A stretch of DNA of 64,000 nt from Roseiarcus sp963807735 (GCA_963807735.1 CAWEDI010000049.1:1-64000); one strand, 5' to 3'. Counted from the stretch's first letter, positions 1 through 8,776 are shown. Program-made: numbers and translations. The notes: generated from the letters alone by a model not told the origin.

Positions 1-1000
1 TCCTGGGCGCCTTCGTTACGAGTACGTATTGCTCCTGAATACGTGTCGAGAACATCGTCCCGTTTCAACTGCCGCTTGAAATAGCGGTTCACCGCGGCGA
101 TCAGATAGTCGATCTCGGCTTCGTCGGCCGCGACATCCTCCGCGCGCCGTCGAAGGGAATGTCGGTGGTGCCGATCAGCGCCTTGTCGCCCTCGTAGGGG
201 TTGATGAAGATGACGCGCTTGTCGTGGTTCTGCACCAGATAGGCTTGCGGCCCGTCCCAGAATTTCGGCGTGATGATGTGGCTGCCCTTGACCAGCCGGA
301 CCGAGCGGCGCGAATTGGCGCCGGTCACGCGGCCGATGATGTCGTTGACCCAGGGCCCGCTCGCATTGACGAGCGCGCGCGCCGTCACGACGCGCGCGCG
401 CGCCGCTGCGCGTGTCCGTCAGTTCCGACGCGCCAGCGCGCCGCCTTCGCGCCGCGCCGAGACGCAGGCGGTGCGGGTCAGCACCGTCGCGCCGCGCTCC
501 GTCGCGTCGAGCGCATTCAGCACGACGAGCCGCGCGTCGTCGACCCAGCAATCGGAATATTCGAACGCCTTGCGGATATCGTCCTTGATCGGCGCGCCCT
601 TCCGGGGTCGCGCGCGAGATCGAGCGTGCGGGTGCCGCGGCAGCTTCTTGCGGCCGCCGAGATGGTCGTAAAGGAACAGGCCGAGCCGCACCAGCCAGGC
701 CGGCCGATCGTCCGGGCTGAATGCGGCAGCACGAAGCGCATCGGCCAGATGATGTGCGGCGCCGCGTTGAGCAGCACTTCGCGCTCGATCAGCGCCTCGC
801 GCACGAGCCGAAACTCGTAATATTCGAGATAGCGCAAGCCGCCATGCACGAGCTTGCCCGATCGGGACGAGGTTCCCTGCGGCGAGATCGTCCTTCTCGC
901 ACAGCACCACCGACAGCCCGCGACCGGCGGCGTCGCGCGCGATGCCGGCGCCGTTGACGCCGCCGCCGATAACCAGGAGATCAACCGCATCCACCATCAA
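1..1000 (-). pseudogene. glpD: glycerol-3-phosphate dehydrogenase GlpD, frameshifted and cut by the window edge
   Basis: The minus strand encodes pieces of an FAD-dependent glycerol-3-phosphate dehydrogenase (GlpD/GlpA family, oxidises glycerol-3-phosphate to dihydroxyacetone phosphate at the membrane). The N-terminal dinucleotide-binding motif GGGVNGAGIARDAAGRG lies just after the start near 1000. The stretch VHGGLRYLEYYEFRLVREAL is in a second frame, FEYSDCWVDDARLVVLNA is back in the first, and VNASGPWVNDIIGR with GTTDIPFDG is in a further frame near 160-390. At least four frame changes are needed (about 880, 620, 415 and 150), so no intact product is possible as read. The part after about 60 is a poor match to the family. 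I infer a decayed gene; single-base sequence errors could explain part of it. The 3' end lies outside the window. Confidence 0.75.
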
Positions 1001-1200
1001 CAGATCCTCAGCACGGGTTCAGCGGCCGCGAGCAGGCGTTCGAAGCCGGCCAGCTTGACTGCGGCTGCGGCATCTTCGGCGCTGAGCTGAACATAGGGAT
1101 CATGACCGACAACCCGGGGGCCGAACGCGCGCCGTCGTTTGACCACTTTCGCGCCGATTTTGCCATAGCCGCCGACCATCGTCTCGTCGAGTTCCGGTCG
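1000..1200 (-). pseudogene. remnant of a D-2-hydroxyacid dehydrogenase-like NAD-binding domain
   Basis: About 58 codons on the minus strand read GGYGKIGAKVVKRRRAFG followed by VVGHDPYVQLSAEDAAA. This resembles the Rossmann motif (GxGxxG) and following strand of D-isomer-specific 2-hydroxyacid dehydrogenases such as phosphoglycerate dehydrogenase. The fragment ends a few bases before the glpD start, and nothing recognisable of the substrate domain or C-terminus remains. It is probably the stump of a deleted gene. The stretch from 1200 to 1420 on the same strand has a short piece (HDVRLVAGANEAEII) that could belong to an ABC ATPase C-terminal domain, but I cannot support that call. Confidence 0.45.
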
Positions 1201-1574
1201 CGTCAGCCGCGGCGAGTGCTCAAACGTCGTCACGGTTCGGCGAAGGCCATCGTCGCCCTGAGCTTGCCCCCGCGACCTCGAACGCGAGGCGACTCTGGTC
1301 GCCGAGCCGTTGGTTGGAGATGATCTCCGCTTCATTGGCGCCCGCGACCAGCCTGACGTCATGCAGCCGGACGCTGATGACGACGCGCTTGCGCCTGCCG
1401 ATCGCAGTCCGCGCGACATCGCCGAACTCGTGTCCGACGCAACGGCGGAGGTGGGCGAGAGGGTGACCCGTCCCGTATTCGTGAGCGCGCGGCGGTCGGC
1501 AAGATGTGGCGCCCCTGGGCGAGCCGGCGTACCATGGCGACAGCGGGAAAAACCCGCGCCAGAGGAGGGACGCC
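1201..1574. other. gene-poor stretch before the serine hydrolase
   Basis: No reading frame here has a credible start, ribosome site and domain content. The open frames are typical of G+C-rich DNA and overlap each other. Only a purine-rich ribosome site (GAGGAGGGA, about 1562-1570) just before the hydrolase start is functionally interpretable. The rest may be decayed coding DNA continuous with the broken genes on the left. Confidence 0.4.
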
Positions 1575-2765
1575 ATGATCACGGAATTCGCCCCCGCGGC
1601 CGACGCCGCGCTCAGATCGACGATCGAATCGACCCCTCGCGTTCCCGGCGTCGTCGCCATGGCGACCGACCGGCACATGACCATCTACGAGGGCGCGTTC
1701 GGCAAACGGCGGCTCGACCGCCCGGCCGAAATGACCACGGACACGGTGTTCGCGATCTTTTCGACCACCAAGGCGATCACCGGAACCGCCGCGCTGCAAC
1801 TGGTCGAGGAAGGCAAGCTCGATCTCGACGCGCCGGCCAAGCGCTACGCCCCCGACATCGGCAAGGCCCAAGTGCTGGAAGGGTTCGACGCGTCAGGCGC
1901 GCCGCGGTTGCGCGCCCCCAAACGCGACATCACGACGCGCATGCTGCTGTTGCACACCGCCGGCTTCGGTTACGATATCTTCAATCAATCCTATCTGAAG
2001 CTCACCGAGCGCGGCCAACCGAGCGTCACCACCTCAAGCAAGGCGGCGCTGATGACGCCGCTGCTGTTCGACCCCGGCGACAGGTGGGAGTACGGCTCCA
2101 ACCTCGATTGGACCGGTCAGGTCATCGAGGGGATAACAGGCAAACGGCTCGGCGAAGTGTTCAAGAGCCGCATCTTCGAGCCGCTCGGCATGGAGGACAC
2201 CGCGTTCTCGATGACGCCTTCGATGCGCGAGCGCGTCGCCGCGATCCATCAGCGCCAAGCCGACGGCGCCCTGACGCCGCTCGACCTGGAGCTGCCGCCC
2301 GACCCGGAGGTGCATATGGGCGGCCACGGCCTCTATGGGACGGTCGGCGACTACATGAGGTTCATCCGCATGTGGCTCAACGAGGGGCGCGGCGAGAACG
2401 GGATCGTGCTGAAGCCGGAGACGGTCGAAATGGCCGCCAAGAACGGCCTCGGCGAGAAGAAGGTCGGCATGCTCCCGGGCGTGATTCCGAGCCTCTCCAA
2501 CGACGCGGAATTCTTCCCCGGACTTTCGAAATCCTGGGCGCTCTCGTTCATGGTCAACGACGACGAGGCGCCGACGGGTCGCCCCGCGGGCGCGCTCGGC
2601 TGGGCGGGCCTCGCCAACTTGTTTTATTGGATCGACCGCGAGCACGGCTACGGCGGATTCTGGGCGACGCAGATCCTGCCGTTCGCCGACCCCGTTTCGT
2701 TCGGCGGCTACATGAAATTTGAAACCGCGCTGTACGCGGCGCTGCGCGCCCGCAAGGCCGCGTAG
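1575..2765 (+). CDS. class C beta-lactamase-like serine hydrolase
   Basis: A 396-residue serine hydrolase of the beta-lactamase/D-aminopeptidase/EstB fold. The catalytic S-x-x-K tetrad is STTK at residues 63-66, in FSTTKAITG. The second motif is the YGSN stretch at residues 173-176. The third region follows around GGHGLYGTVGDYMRF, and the GWAGLANLFYWIDR segment is typical of this esterase-like branch. There is no signal peptide, so a cytoplasmic esterase or amidase is more likely than a true beta-lactamase. I chose the ATG at 1575 because a GAGGAGGGA ribosome site precedes it; an upstream in-frame start at 1506 lacks one. A strong palindrome just after the stop separates it from the convergent gene. 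Substrate unknown. Confidence 0.88.
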   Translation: MITEFAPAADAALRSTIESTPRVPGVVAMATDRHMTIYEGAFGKRRLDRPAEMTTDTVFAIFSTTKAITGTAALQLVEEGKLDLDAPAKRYAPDIGKAQVLEGFDASGAPRLRAPKRDITTRMLLLHTAGFGYDIFNQSYLKLTERGQPSVTTSSKAALMTPLLFDPGDRWEYGSNLDWTGQVIEGITGKRLGEVFKSRIFEPLGMEDTAFSMTPSMRERVAAIHQRQADGALTPLDLELPPDPEVHMGGHGLYGTVGDYMRFIRMWLNEGRGENGIVLKPETVEMAAKNGLGEKKVGMLPGVIPSLSNDAEFFPGLSKSWALSFMVNDDEAPTGRPAGALGWAGLANLFYWIDREHGYGGFWATQILPFADPVSFGGYMKFETALYAALRARKAA

Positions 2766-2769
2766 CCGA

Positions 2770-2796
2770 AGGCGCCGGCGGAGTCCGCCGGCGCCT
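2770..2796. terminator. bidirectional hairpin between convergent genes
   Basis: A G+C-rich inverted repeat (arms 2770-2780 and 2786-2796, perfect 11-bp pairing around a short GAGTC loop) lies between the stop of the serine hydrolase at 2765 and the stop of the convergent YXWGXW gene at 2805. The position and symmetry fit a shared terminator, although there is no long T-run on either side. Confidence 0.6.
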
Positions 2797-2804
2797 CTAT
2801 TCGC

Positions 2805-3911
2805 TCAGCGGCAGCGCGGACCGCGGCACGCCGGGCGCGGCGGCGCGGGTCGCGGGGCCGGGCGCGGCATCGCCATCCGCGGCGGCGGCGGAGGCCGGCG
2901 CACCGCGGCCGGCTGCGGGCGGGGCGAATCGCGCCGCTCCGACGCTGCCGCGGCCCTCGGCTCGGCGGCGCCTTTCTCAGTCGCGCCCTTCGGTTCGGCA
3001 CCGCCCTTTTCGGCCGCGCGCTTCGGTTCGGCGCCGCCCTTCTCGGCCGCGCCCTTCGGTTCGGCGCCGCCCTTCTCAGCCGCGCCCTTCGGTTCGGCGC
3101 CGCCCTTCTCGGCCGCGCCCTTCGGTTCGGCGCCGCCCTTCTCGGCCGCGCCCTTCGGCTCGGCGGCGCCTGCCTTCTCGGCGGCGGCGGGCGCGGGACC
3201 CACGGGTTTCTCGACGGCGGCGTTTTGCGGCTTGCCCTGGTTGGCGGAGAAGTGCGATTGCGGATCGGCCTTGGCGGTGTTGACGTGCTGGACCTGAGCC
3301 GCCGTCGGGGGGACGTGCGGCGCCTGCGCGGCGGCGACTTGCGCCGGCGTCGGCTTCGCCGTCGTCCCGTTGGGGCCGCCGTTGACGGCGGCGGTCGACG
3401 CATTGTTGTTGACGATCACCGTCTTGTTGTAGACGTTCGTCACGTTGACGTTTTTGACGTTGTTGACCGACGAGTTGTAGAAATATTGGCCGCCGCGCCA
3501 TTGCCCGCCGAAAAATCCAGAGCCGGTGTAGCCGAAGCCGTAATTGATGCCGCCGTAGAAGCCGACGTGCGGGCCCCAATAGCCGCCGTGGAAGAGATAG
3601 ACGCCGTTGACCCAGCCCCAATAGCCGGGGGTCCACAGCAGGCCTACTCGCGGCGGGGATACCCAGGCGCCGGGCACCCAGAAATAATCGCGGCCGACCG
3701 CGTCCCAGGCCCAATATCCCGGCGTCCAAATGTAGCCCGGGGCCGGCAGCGGCGGCTGAACGATGACCGGCAGCACGGGCGGCGCGATGTTGACGCTAAG
3801 GCCGACGGAGATCTGCGCCTCCGCCGCCTGCGGGCCGAGCACAGGCGCGGCGAGAGCCGGAAGCAAAAGGATAGCGCCGATCCGCGCTATCCGTCCTGAT
3901 AACTTCAGCAT
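2805..3911 (-). CDS. YXWGXW-repeat exported protein with lysine/glutamate-rich tandem tail
   Basis: A 368-residue secreted or surface protein. The N-terminus (MLKLSGRIARIGAILLLPAL, then an AEAQ cleavage region) is a signal peptide. Residues about 45-130 contain the W/Y/G-rich modules of the YXWGXW family (YIWTPGYWAWD, LLWTPGYWGWVNGVY, GGYWGPHVGFYGG), a proteobacterial family of unknown role. An Asn/Val-rich segment follows. The C-terminal third has six near-identical 11-residue units of the form AEPKGAAEKGG, then a Pro/Arg-rich end. I chose the ATG at 3911 over 3932 because GGGGGAA precedes it and the signal peptide begins there. Envelope location is inferred from the signal peptide and composition. 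Confidence 0.8.
   Translation of the reverse strand: MLKLSGRIARIGAILLLPALAAPVLGPQAAEAQISVGLSVNIAPPVLPVIVQPPLPAPGYIWTPGYWAWDAVGRDYFWVPGAWVSPPRVGLLWTPGYWGWVNGVYLFHGGYWGPHVGFYGGINYGFGYTGSGFFGGQWRGGQYFYNSSVNNVKNVNVTNVYNKTVIVNNNASTAAVNGGPNGTTAKPTPAQVAAAQAPHVPPTAAQVQHVNTAKADPQSHFSANQGKPQNAAVEKPVGPAPAAAEKAGAAEPKGAAEKGGAEPKGAAEKGGAEPKGAAEKGGAEPKGAAEKGGAEPKRAAEKGGAEPKGATEKGAAEPRAAAASERRDSPRPQPAAVRRPPPPPRMAMPRPAPRPAPPRPACRGPRCR
2957..3180 (-). repeat. six-copy 33-bp in-frame tandem repeat
   Basis: The 33-bp unit, seen on the plus strand as variants of TTCGGTTCGGCGCCGCCC plus 15 more bases, recurs about six times inside the YXWGXW gene. It encodes AEPKGAAEKGG in every copy with one or two substitutions (GAA to RAA or GAT). 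The spacing keeps frame, so copy number could change by slippage without breaking the protein. Confidence 0.85.
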
Positions 3912-4105
3912 GATTATTCCCCCGCATCTCAATGTTAACGGGCGCAGGATGTTGCGAACTCGTTGTTCCTATCCTGGGCCGAGCGTCATCAAACTGGTGG
4001 AATCATTTTGAACGACGAATGAATACATGTGGGCGACAACTTGTCGAATTTGCGCACGGGCAAACAAGGAATTTGCCAATTGTTTAACCCGTCCCGGCGA
4101 GCCAA

Positions 4106-4795
4106 CTATCCTCGCGCGCCGAAGATCGCCGAGCCGACGCGCACATGCGTGGCGCCGAGTTGCACGGCGAGCGGCCAGTCCGCGCTCATGCCCATCGACA
4201 AATGCGCGAGGCCGTTGCGCCGCGCGATCTCTCCGAGCAGCGCGAAATGCGGGGAGGCGAGCTCGCCGGCGGGGGGAATGCACATCAGGCCCTCGATCTG
4301 CAGGCCATGCGATTGACGGCAGGCGGTTAGGAACGCATCGGCGTCTTGCGGGAGCACGCCGGCCTTCTGCGGCTCGGCGCCGGTGTTGATCTCGACGAAC
4401 AGCCGCGGCTTGCGGCCGCTCTTCGCCATCGCGTCGGCGAGCGCTGCGGCGATCTTCTCGCGATCGACCGTCTCGATAACGTCAAAGGTCTCGACCGCCT
4501 CGCGCGCTTTGTTGCTCTGTAGCGGGCCGATCAGGTGCAGTTCGATCGCCGTTCCGGCCGCGCGGCCGCGCAAGTCGGCCCATTTCGCCATCGCCTCCTG
4601 CACGCGGTTTTCGCCGAACACGACCTGGCCGCCGTCGCGAATCGTCGGCCAAACCTCGTCGGCCGAGAACGTCTTGGAGACGGCGACCAGCGTAACGTCC
4701 TGCGGCCTTCGCCCGCAGTCGCGCGCGCGCTGCGCCAGCGCCTCGCGCAACGCGGCGAGCCGCGCGACGGCCGTGATTTGCGCGGTCTCCGACAT
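4106..4795 (-). CDS. yggS: YggS/PLPBP-family pyridoxal 5'-phosphate homeostasis protein
   Basis: A 229-residue PLP-binding TIM-barrel protein of the YggS/PROSC family, which carries PLP without known enzymatic activity and buffers vitamin B6 and amino-acid pools. The PLP-binding lysine is K41 in LVAVSKTFSADEV. Other family signatures are VVFGENRVQEA, ELHLIGPLQSNKAREA and LSMGMSADWPLAV, followed by GATHVRVGSAIFG at the C-terminus. Length matches the family. It is divergent from the L28 gene, with a 131-bp gap holding both start regions. Cytoplasmic. Confidence 0.93.
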   Translation of the reverse strand: MSETAQITAVARLAALREALAQRARDCGRRPQDVTLVAVSKTFSADEVWPTIRDGGQVVFGENRVQEAMAKWADLRGRAAGTAIELHLIGPLQSNKAREAVETFDVIETVDREKIAAALADAMAKSGRKPRLFVEINTGAEPQKAGVLPQDADAFLTACRQSHGLQIEGLMCIPPAGELASPHFALLGEIARRNGLAHLSMGMSADWPLAVQLGATHVRVGSAIFGARG

Positions 4796-4926
4796 AGGTT
4801 GGTCTCCGCTTGACGCTTTGCGCGCCCTCCCCTATAGAGCCGCGACCCTAAACGCCAGGGGGAAACGGGCGAGCGGTTTTCTATTTCCGCTTCTCCTCTG
4901 GGCCGCTGGATTTCGAGGAACTTACA

Positions 4927-5217
4927 ATGTCGCGCCGCTGCGAGCTGACGGGCAAGGCCGTGCAATCCGGCAACAAGGTCAGCCACTCCAACCGCAAGAC
5001 GCGCACGCGCTTCCTGCCGAATCTCTGCGACGTCACGCTGATGTCCGAGTCGCTCGGCAAGGGCTTCAAGCTGCGCGTCGCCGCTGCCGCTTTGCGTTCG
5101 GTCGAGCATCGCGGCGGCCTCGACGCCTTCCTAATGAAGGCGGCGGACGTCGAGCTTTCGCCCGGCGCGCTCGCGATCAAGCGCGACGTCGTCAAGAAGC
5201 AGGCGGAAGCGGCGTAA
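4927..5217 (+). CDS. rpmB: 50S ribosomal protein L28
   Basis: A 96-residue L28 protein of the large ribosomal subunit. The N-terminus MSRRCELTGKAVQSGNKVSH and the block NRKTRTRFLPNLCDVTL are the family hallmarks. Alphaproteobacterial L28 is usually 95-100 residues, so the gene is full length. It is monocistronic here: divergent from yggS and closed by a strong hairpin terminator about 30 bp after the stop. It binds 23S rRNA. Start and frame are unambiguous. Confidence 0.97.
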   Translation: MSRRCELTGKAVQSGNKVSHSNRKTRTRFLPNLCDVTLMSESLGKGFKLRVAAAALRSVEHRGGLDAFLMKAADVELSPGALAIKRDVVKKQAEAA

Positions 5218-5244
5218 GCCGAACGCTCAGACCCATTTCCTTTC

Positions 5245-5271
5245 AAGCGCGCGGCGACCCCGCGCGCTTTT
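5245..5271 (+). terminator. intrinsic terminator of rpmB
   Basis: A 10-bp perfect stem (AAGCGCGCGG at 5245-5254 pairing with CCGCGCGCTT at 5260-5269) with a 5-base loop ends in TTTT. It starts 28 bp after the rpmB stop, the classical geometry of a rho-independent terminator. Confidence 0.8.
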
Positions 5272-5326
5272 GCCGTTTGCGCGGCAAGGTTCTATGCTCG
5301 GGCCTCATCCGAACGGAGGAGCGGTC

Positions 5327-6499
5327 ATGGACGCCATCGTCATAGTCGGCGCGGCGCGGACGCCGATGGGCGGATTTCTCGGCGACCTCAAGGACGTCAG
5401 CGCGCCTGAACTCGGCGCGCGCGCGATCGCCGCCGCGCTGAAGCGGGCGCGGCTGGAAGGCGGCGACGCCGACGAGGTGGTGATGGGCTGCGTGCTGCCG
5501 GCGGGCCAGGGTCAGGCGCCAGCGCGGCAGGCCGCCTTAAGCGCCGGCGTGCCGAACAGCGTCGGCGCCACGACCATCAACAAGATGTGCGGCTCCGGCA
5601 TGAAGGCGGCGATGTTCGCGCACGATAGTCTCGCCGGCGGCGGCGCAGACATCGTCGTCGCCGGCGGCATGGAGAGCATGAGCAACGCGCCCTATCTGCT
5701 GGAGCGGGCCCGCGGCGGCTACCGCATGGGCCACGGCCGGATCGTCGATTCAATGTTCCTCGACGGGCTCGAAGACGCCTACGACAAGGGCCGCCTGATG
5801 GGGACCTTCGCCGAGGATTGCGCGCGCGAATATCAGTTCACCCGCGAGGCGCAGGACGCCTACGCGCTGGAATCGCTGGCGCGCGCCAACCGCGCCATCC
5901 GCGACGGCGCTTTCGAGGCCGAGATCACGCCGGTCAGGACGGGCCGGACGGAAACCGTCGTGCGCGTCGATGAACAGCCGCCGAAGGGCAAGCCCGACAA
6001 GATCCCGACGCTGAAGCCCGCCTTCCGCGACGGCGGTACGGTCACGGCCGCCAATTCGAGCTCAATCTCCGACGGGGCCGCGGCGCTGATTCTCGCGCGC
6101 GCGAGCGTGGCGGAACGGCGCGGGCTGACGCCGCTCGCGCGCATCGTCGGGCACGCGACCTACGCCGCCGAGCCCGGCAAATTCCCGACCGCGCCGATCG
6201 GTGCGATGACCAAGCTGTTCGCCAAGACGGGCTGGCGCGCCGACGACGTCGATCTCTACGAGATCAACGAAGCGTTTGCGGTGGTGGCGATGGCGGCGAT
6301 GCGCGATCTCGACCTGCCGCACGACAAGGTCAACGTCAACGGCGGCGCCTGCGCGCTCGGCCACCCCATCGGCGCCTCGGGCGCGCGAATCCTGGTGACG
6401 CTGCTGCACGCGATGCAGGCGCGCGGGGCGAAGCGTGGCGTGGCTTCGCTGTGCATCGGCGGCGGCGAGGCGACAGCGATGGCGGTGGAGGCGCTCTAG
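5327..6499 (+). CDS. acetyl-CoA C-acetyltransferase (thiolase)
   Basis: A 390-residue thiolase that condenses two acetyl-CoA to acetoacetyl-CoA, or cleaves 3-ketoacyl-CoA. The acyl-accepting cysteine is C88 in INKMCGSGMKA. The active-site NEAF motif is in LYEINEAFAVVAMAAM, the GHP motif is in ACALGHPIGASGAR, and the C-terminal cysteine is in SLCIGGGEAT. Length is normal. I start at the ATG at 5327, preceded by GGAGGAG, rather than the upstream in-frame ATG at 5270. Possible roles are polyhydroxybutyrate precursor supply, ketone or branched-chain metabolism. The stop codon TAG (6497-6499) straddles the left end of an IS element: TA is target DNA and G is the first IS base. Confidence 0.93.
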   Translation: MDAIVIVGAARTPMGGFLGDLKDVSAPELGARAIAAALKRARLEGGDADEVVMGCVLPAGQGQAPARQAALSAGVPNSVGATTINKMCGSGMKAAMFAHDSLAGGGADIVVAGGMESMSNAPYLLERARGGYRMGHGRIVDSMFLDGLEDAYDKGRLMGTFAEDCAREYQFTREAQDAYALESLARANRAIRDGAFEAEITPVRTGRTETVVRVDEQPPKGKPDKIPTLKPAFRDGGTVTAANSSSISDGAAALILARASVAERRGLTPLARIVGHATYAAEPGKFPTAPIGAMTKLFAKTGWRADDVDLYEINEAFAVVAMAAMRDLDLPHDKVNVNGGACALGHPIGASGARILVTLLHAMQARGAKRGVASLCIGGGEATAMAVEAL

Positions 6500-7337
6500 G
6501 GTCCGAACCCGACCAAACCATTGATGGAGTGCGGCTATTGTGATTCAAGCTTCTAAAGGGAGCTTGAGACCATGGCAAACGAATTTTGGTTCACCGACGA
6601 GCAGTGGGCGAACATCGAGCCGCTGTTGCCGAAAAACCGTCCCGGCGCTCACCGCGTGGATGACCGGCGCGTTCTCAGCGGAATCGTGCACGTTCTGAAA
6701 TACGGTTGCCGCTGGCGCGACTGCCCGGCTGTGTATGGTCCGCACACCACGATCTACAATCGATTTCGGCGCTGGACGGAGCAGGGCGTCTGGCGGCGGC
6801 TGTTTGCCCAGCTTGTCGAGGTCGCGCCCGGCGACGCGCATCTGATCGAACTCGACCTCCTCGAAAGCTCACCGCAGCGCGGCGGGCGGAAAAGGGGGGC
6901 GCAAAATCAGGCGATTGGCCGCTCGCGCGGCGGCCGCACGACGAAAATCCACGCTGTCGTCGACGGCGACGGCCGACCGATAGCTCTTGAGGTCACACCA
7001 GGCAACTCGGCGACGTCCGCGCCGCCGAAGGGCTCATCGAACCCTTGCCGCCAGCCGCCATTTGCGCCGCCGACGCCGCCTACGACAGCAAGGCTTTTCG
7101 ACAATTTCTTACCGACCGCGGCACTCTGCCGGTCATTCCAAACAATCCAACCCGCAAAAACCCTCATCCGTTCAACAAAACGCTCTATCGAGAGCGCAAT
7201 CTCGTCGAGCGGATGTTCTGCCGCCTGAAAGACTGGCGCCGCGTCGCCACGAGGTACGACAAGCTCGCAGCGACTTTCGCCGCCTCAGTCTTCATCGCAG
7301 CTGCCGTGACTTGGTGGATTTGAATGAGTCCGGACCC
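6499..7337 (+). mobile_element. IS5-family insertion sequence (IS427-like), probably inactive
   Basis: An 839-bp element bounded by imperfect terminal inverted repeats: the left end reads GGGTCCGAACCC, and the right end reads GGGTCCGGACTC on the minus strand. TA at 6497-6498 and 7338-7339 forms a 2-bp target duplication. Ends, size and TA target fit the IS427 branch of the IS5 family. It sits exactly between two convergent genes, the thiolase and the deaminase. The transposase inside has several frame changes. Confidence 0.85.
6572..7323 (+). pseudogene. IS5-family DDE transposase with three frame changes
   Basis: The N-terminal part (FWFTDEQWANIEPLLPKNRPG, GCRWRDCPAVYGPHTTIYNR) is a clear IS5 transposase DNA-binding region. 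The first catalytic Asp region is out of frame: removing one base near 6850 restores DSTSSKAHRSAAGGKGG, and a missing base near the G-run at 6894-6899 restores the frame afterwards. A third change at about 7003 moves the rest (AADAAYDSKAFRQFLTD, then YRERNLVERMFCRLKDWRRVATRYDK with the catalytic Glu) into another frame. Programmed frameshifting in this group occurs at a single site, so three shifts imply decay or sequence errors. Confidence 0.85.
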
Positions 7338-7344
7338 TAGCGCG

Positions 7345-7974
7345 TCACACCGTTCCCCGGCTGAAGCGGTCGAACACGCGGCGGCGCAGCATGTCGAGCG
7401 CGCCGGCTCGAACCCCCGCGAAAAGGCCCTCCGAACGCTGCGCCGGACGGCTCTGCCGGCCCGCGTCCTCGCACACGAACAGCCCGCGGGCCTGCGACGC
7501 CGCCCACATCATCGGCGCCGTCTCGCGCAGCGCCGCGTCAGCTTCGTCGGCCAGGAATCCCGCCACCACCTCCGGCGCCGGGCCGAACACTTCCGGCAGC
7601 GAGCGCGACAGGCCGGGGTCCTGCAACACGTCCCAGCGCGAAGCGCCGCCCATGATCGGGGAAGCGAGCGCGAACACCACGCGGGCGATGCGGGTCTCGC
7701 GGATCGCATAGGAGCAGAACGCGCACGGCTCCATGTTGGTGTAGAGCGTGCAGCCGTCGAGGCTCGGCCGGCCAAGCGTGCGCTGCGCGGCGACGATCGC
7801 GCAGACTTCGGCGTGGCGCGTCACGTCGCGCGCTTCGCGAACGCCGTTGCCTTCGGCGCTGATCACCTCGCCGCCGCGTGCGATCACCGATCCGAACGGC
7901 AATTCCTTGCGTTCCGTCGCCGCGCGCGCGAGGTCGAGGCATCGGCGCATCAGGCGCGCGTCAACGGAATTCAT
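7345..7974 (-). CDS. nucleoside deaminase of the cytidine/tRNA-adenosine deaminase superfamily
   Basis: A 209-residue zinc hydrolase. The first zinc/catalytic motif is HAE at residues 54-56 (TRHAEVCAI), and the second is PCAFC at 83-87 (MEPCAFCSYAIRE). This is the arrangement of guanine deaminases and TadA-type enzymes. The body (LPFGSVIARGGEVISAEGNGV) matches small nucleoside deaminases such as GuaD; the roughly 60-residue C-terminal extension is not typical of TadA, so base or nucleoside salvage is likelier than tRNA editing. The gene ends 8 bp inside the right end of the IS. It is co-directional with, and downstream of, map and radC. Confidence 0.82.
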   Translation of the reverse strand: MNSVDARLMRRCLDLARAATERKELPFGSVIARGGEVISAEGNGVREARDVTRHAEVCAIVAAQRTLGRPSLDGCTLYTNMEPCAFCSYAIRETRIARVVFALASPIMGGASRWDVLQDPGLSRSLPEVFGPAPEVVAGFLADEADAALRETAPMMWAASQARGLFVCEDAGRQSRPAQRSEGLFAGVRAGALDMLRRRVFDRFSRGTV

Positions 7975-8086
7975 CAGCCAGCGCCTCTCCGAAGATGGTC
8001 GATCGCCCTATTTGGCGTCGCGCCCGCGACGTCGGGATGAAATGATTCACCACGAAAGTTAAATTATCCGAAAACCACGCGCCACG

Positions 8087-8776
8087 TCAGATCAATCGCA
8101 AGCCGCGCAGCGAGGCGTGGCCCTGGCGTCCGACGATGATGTGGTCATGCACGGTAACCCCGAGCGGCGCGGCGATGGCGATGATGTCGAGCGTCATCTT
8201 CACGTCCTGCGTCGAGGGCGTCGGATCGCCCGAGGGGTGGTTGTGTACGAGGATGACGGCCGAGGCCGCAAGCTCCAGCGCGCGCTTGACCACTTCGCGC
8301 GGATAGACCGGCGTGTGGTCGACGGTGCCGACCCCTTGCGCCTCGTCGGCGATCAGGCCGTTCTTCTTGTCGAGGAACAGCACGCGGAACTCCTCGTGGT
8401 CCTCGAACGCCATCGCCGTGCGGCAATAGTCGATCACCTCGCTCCACGAGCCGAGCGCGCGCCGCTTCTTCGACCAGGCCCTTGGCGAAGCGCCTGGCGC
8501 TCGCCTCGACGATCTTGAATTCCGCCGCCACGCCTTCGCTGATCCCGTCGACCTCGCGTGAGCCGGCTGACGGGCGCGGCGACCACTTCGGCGAACGAGC
8601 CGAAACGCTTCGATGAGGTCCTTGGCGAGCGGCTTGACGTCGCGCCGGGGGATGGCGCGGAACAGGATCAGTTCGATCAGTTCGTAATCGGCGAGCGCTT
8701 CGTCGCCGGCCTCGAGGAATCGCTTGCGCAGCCGCTCGCGATGGCCGTGATAATGCGCGGCCTCTGCTTCGCTCAT
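8087..8776 (-). CDS. radC: RadC-family JAMM domain protein, with a compensated frameshift inside
   Basis: The product has the helical N-terminus (MSEAEAAHYHGHRERLRKRF, ELIELILFRAIPRRDVKPLAK) and the C-terminal JAMM/MPN+ metal site (VILVHNHPSGDPTPSTQD) of RadC proteins, whose cellular role is unsettled. Between about 8450 and 8620 the sequence is shifted: AAEFKIVEASARRFAKGLV is the expected text but lies in another frame, so two compensating single-base indels have scrambled about 55 residues, including the helix-hairpin-helix region. The reading frame stays open across the scramble. The ATG at 8776 overlaps the map stop codon (ATGA), so the two genes are translationally coupled. Confidence 0.85.
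   Translation of the reverse strand: MSEAEAAHYHGHRERLRKRFLEAGDEALADYELIELILFRAIPRRDVKPLAKDLIEAFRLVRRSGRRARQPAHARSTGSAKAWRRNSRSSRRAPGASPRAWSKKRRALGSWSEVIDYCRTAMAFEDHEEFRVLFLDKKNGLIADEAQGVGTVDHTPVYPREVVKRALELAASAVILVHNHPSGDPTPSTQDVKMTLDIIAIAAPLGVTVHDHIIVGRQGHASLRGLRLI

Noticed and set aside
2957..3180. Regular 33-bp repeats resembling a CRISPR array
   Set aside because: The units are contiguous without variable spacers and encode a repeated peptide in the frame of a real gene.
6850..7003. Programmed frameshift as the explanation for the first transposase's broken frame
   Set aside because: Three separate shifts are required, and only one slippery site is used by this IS group.
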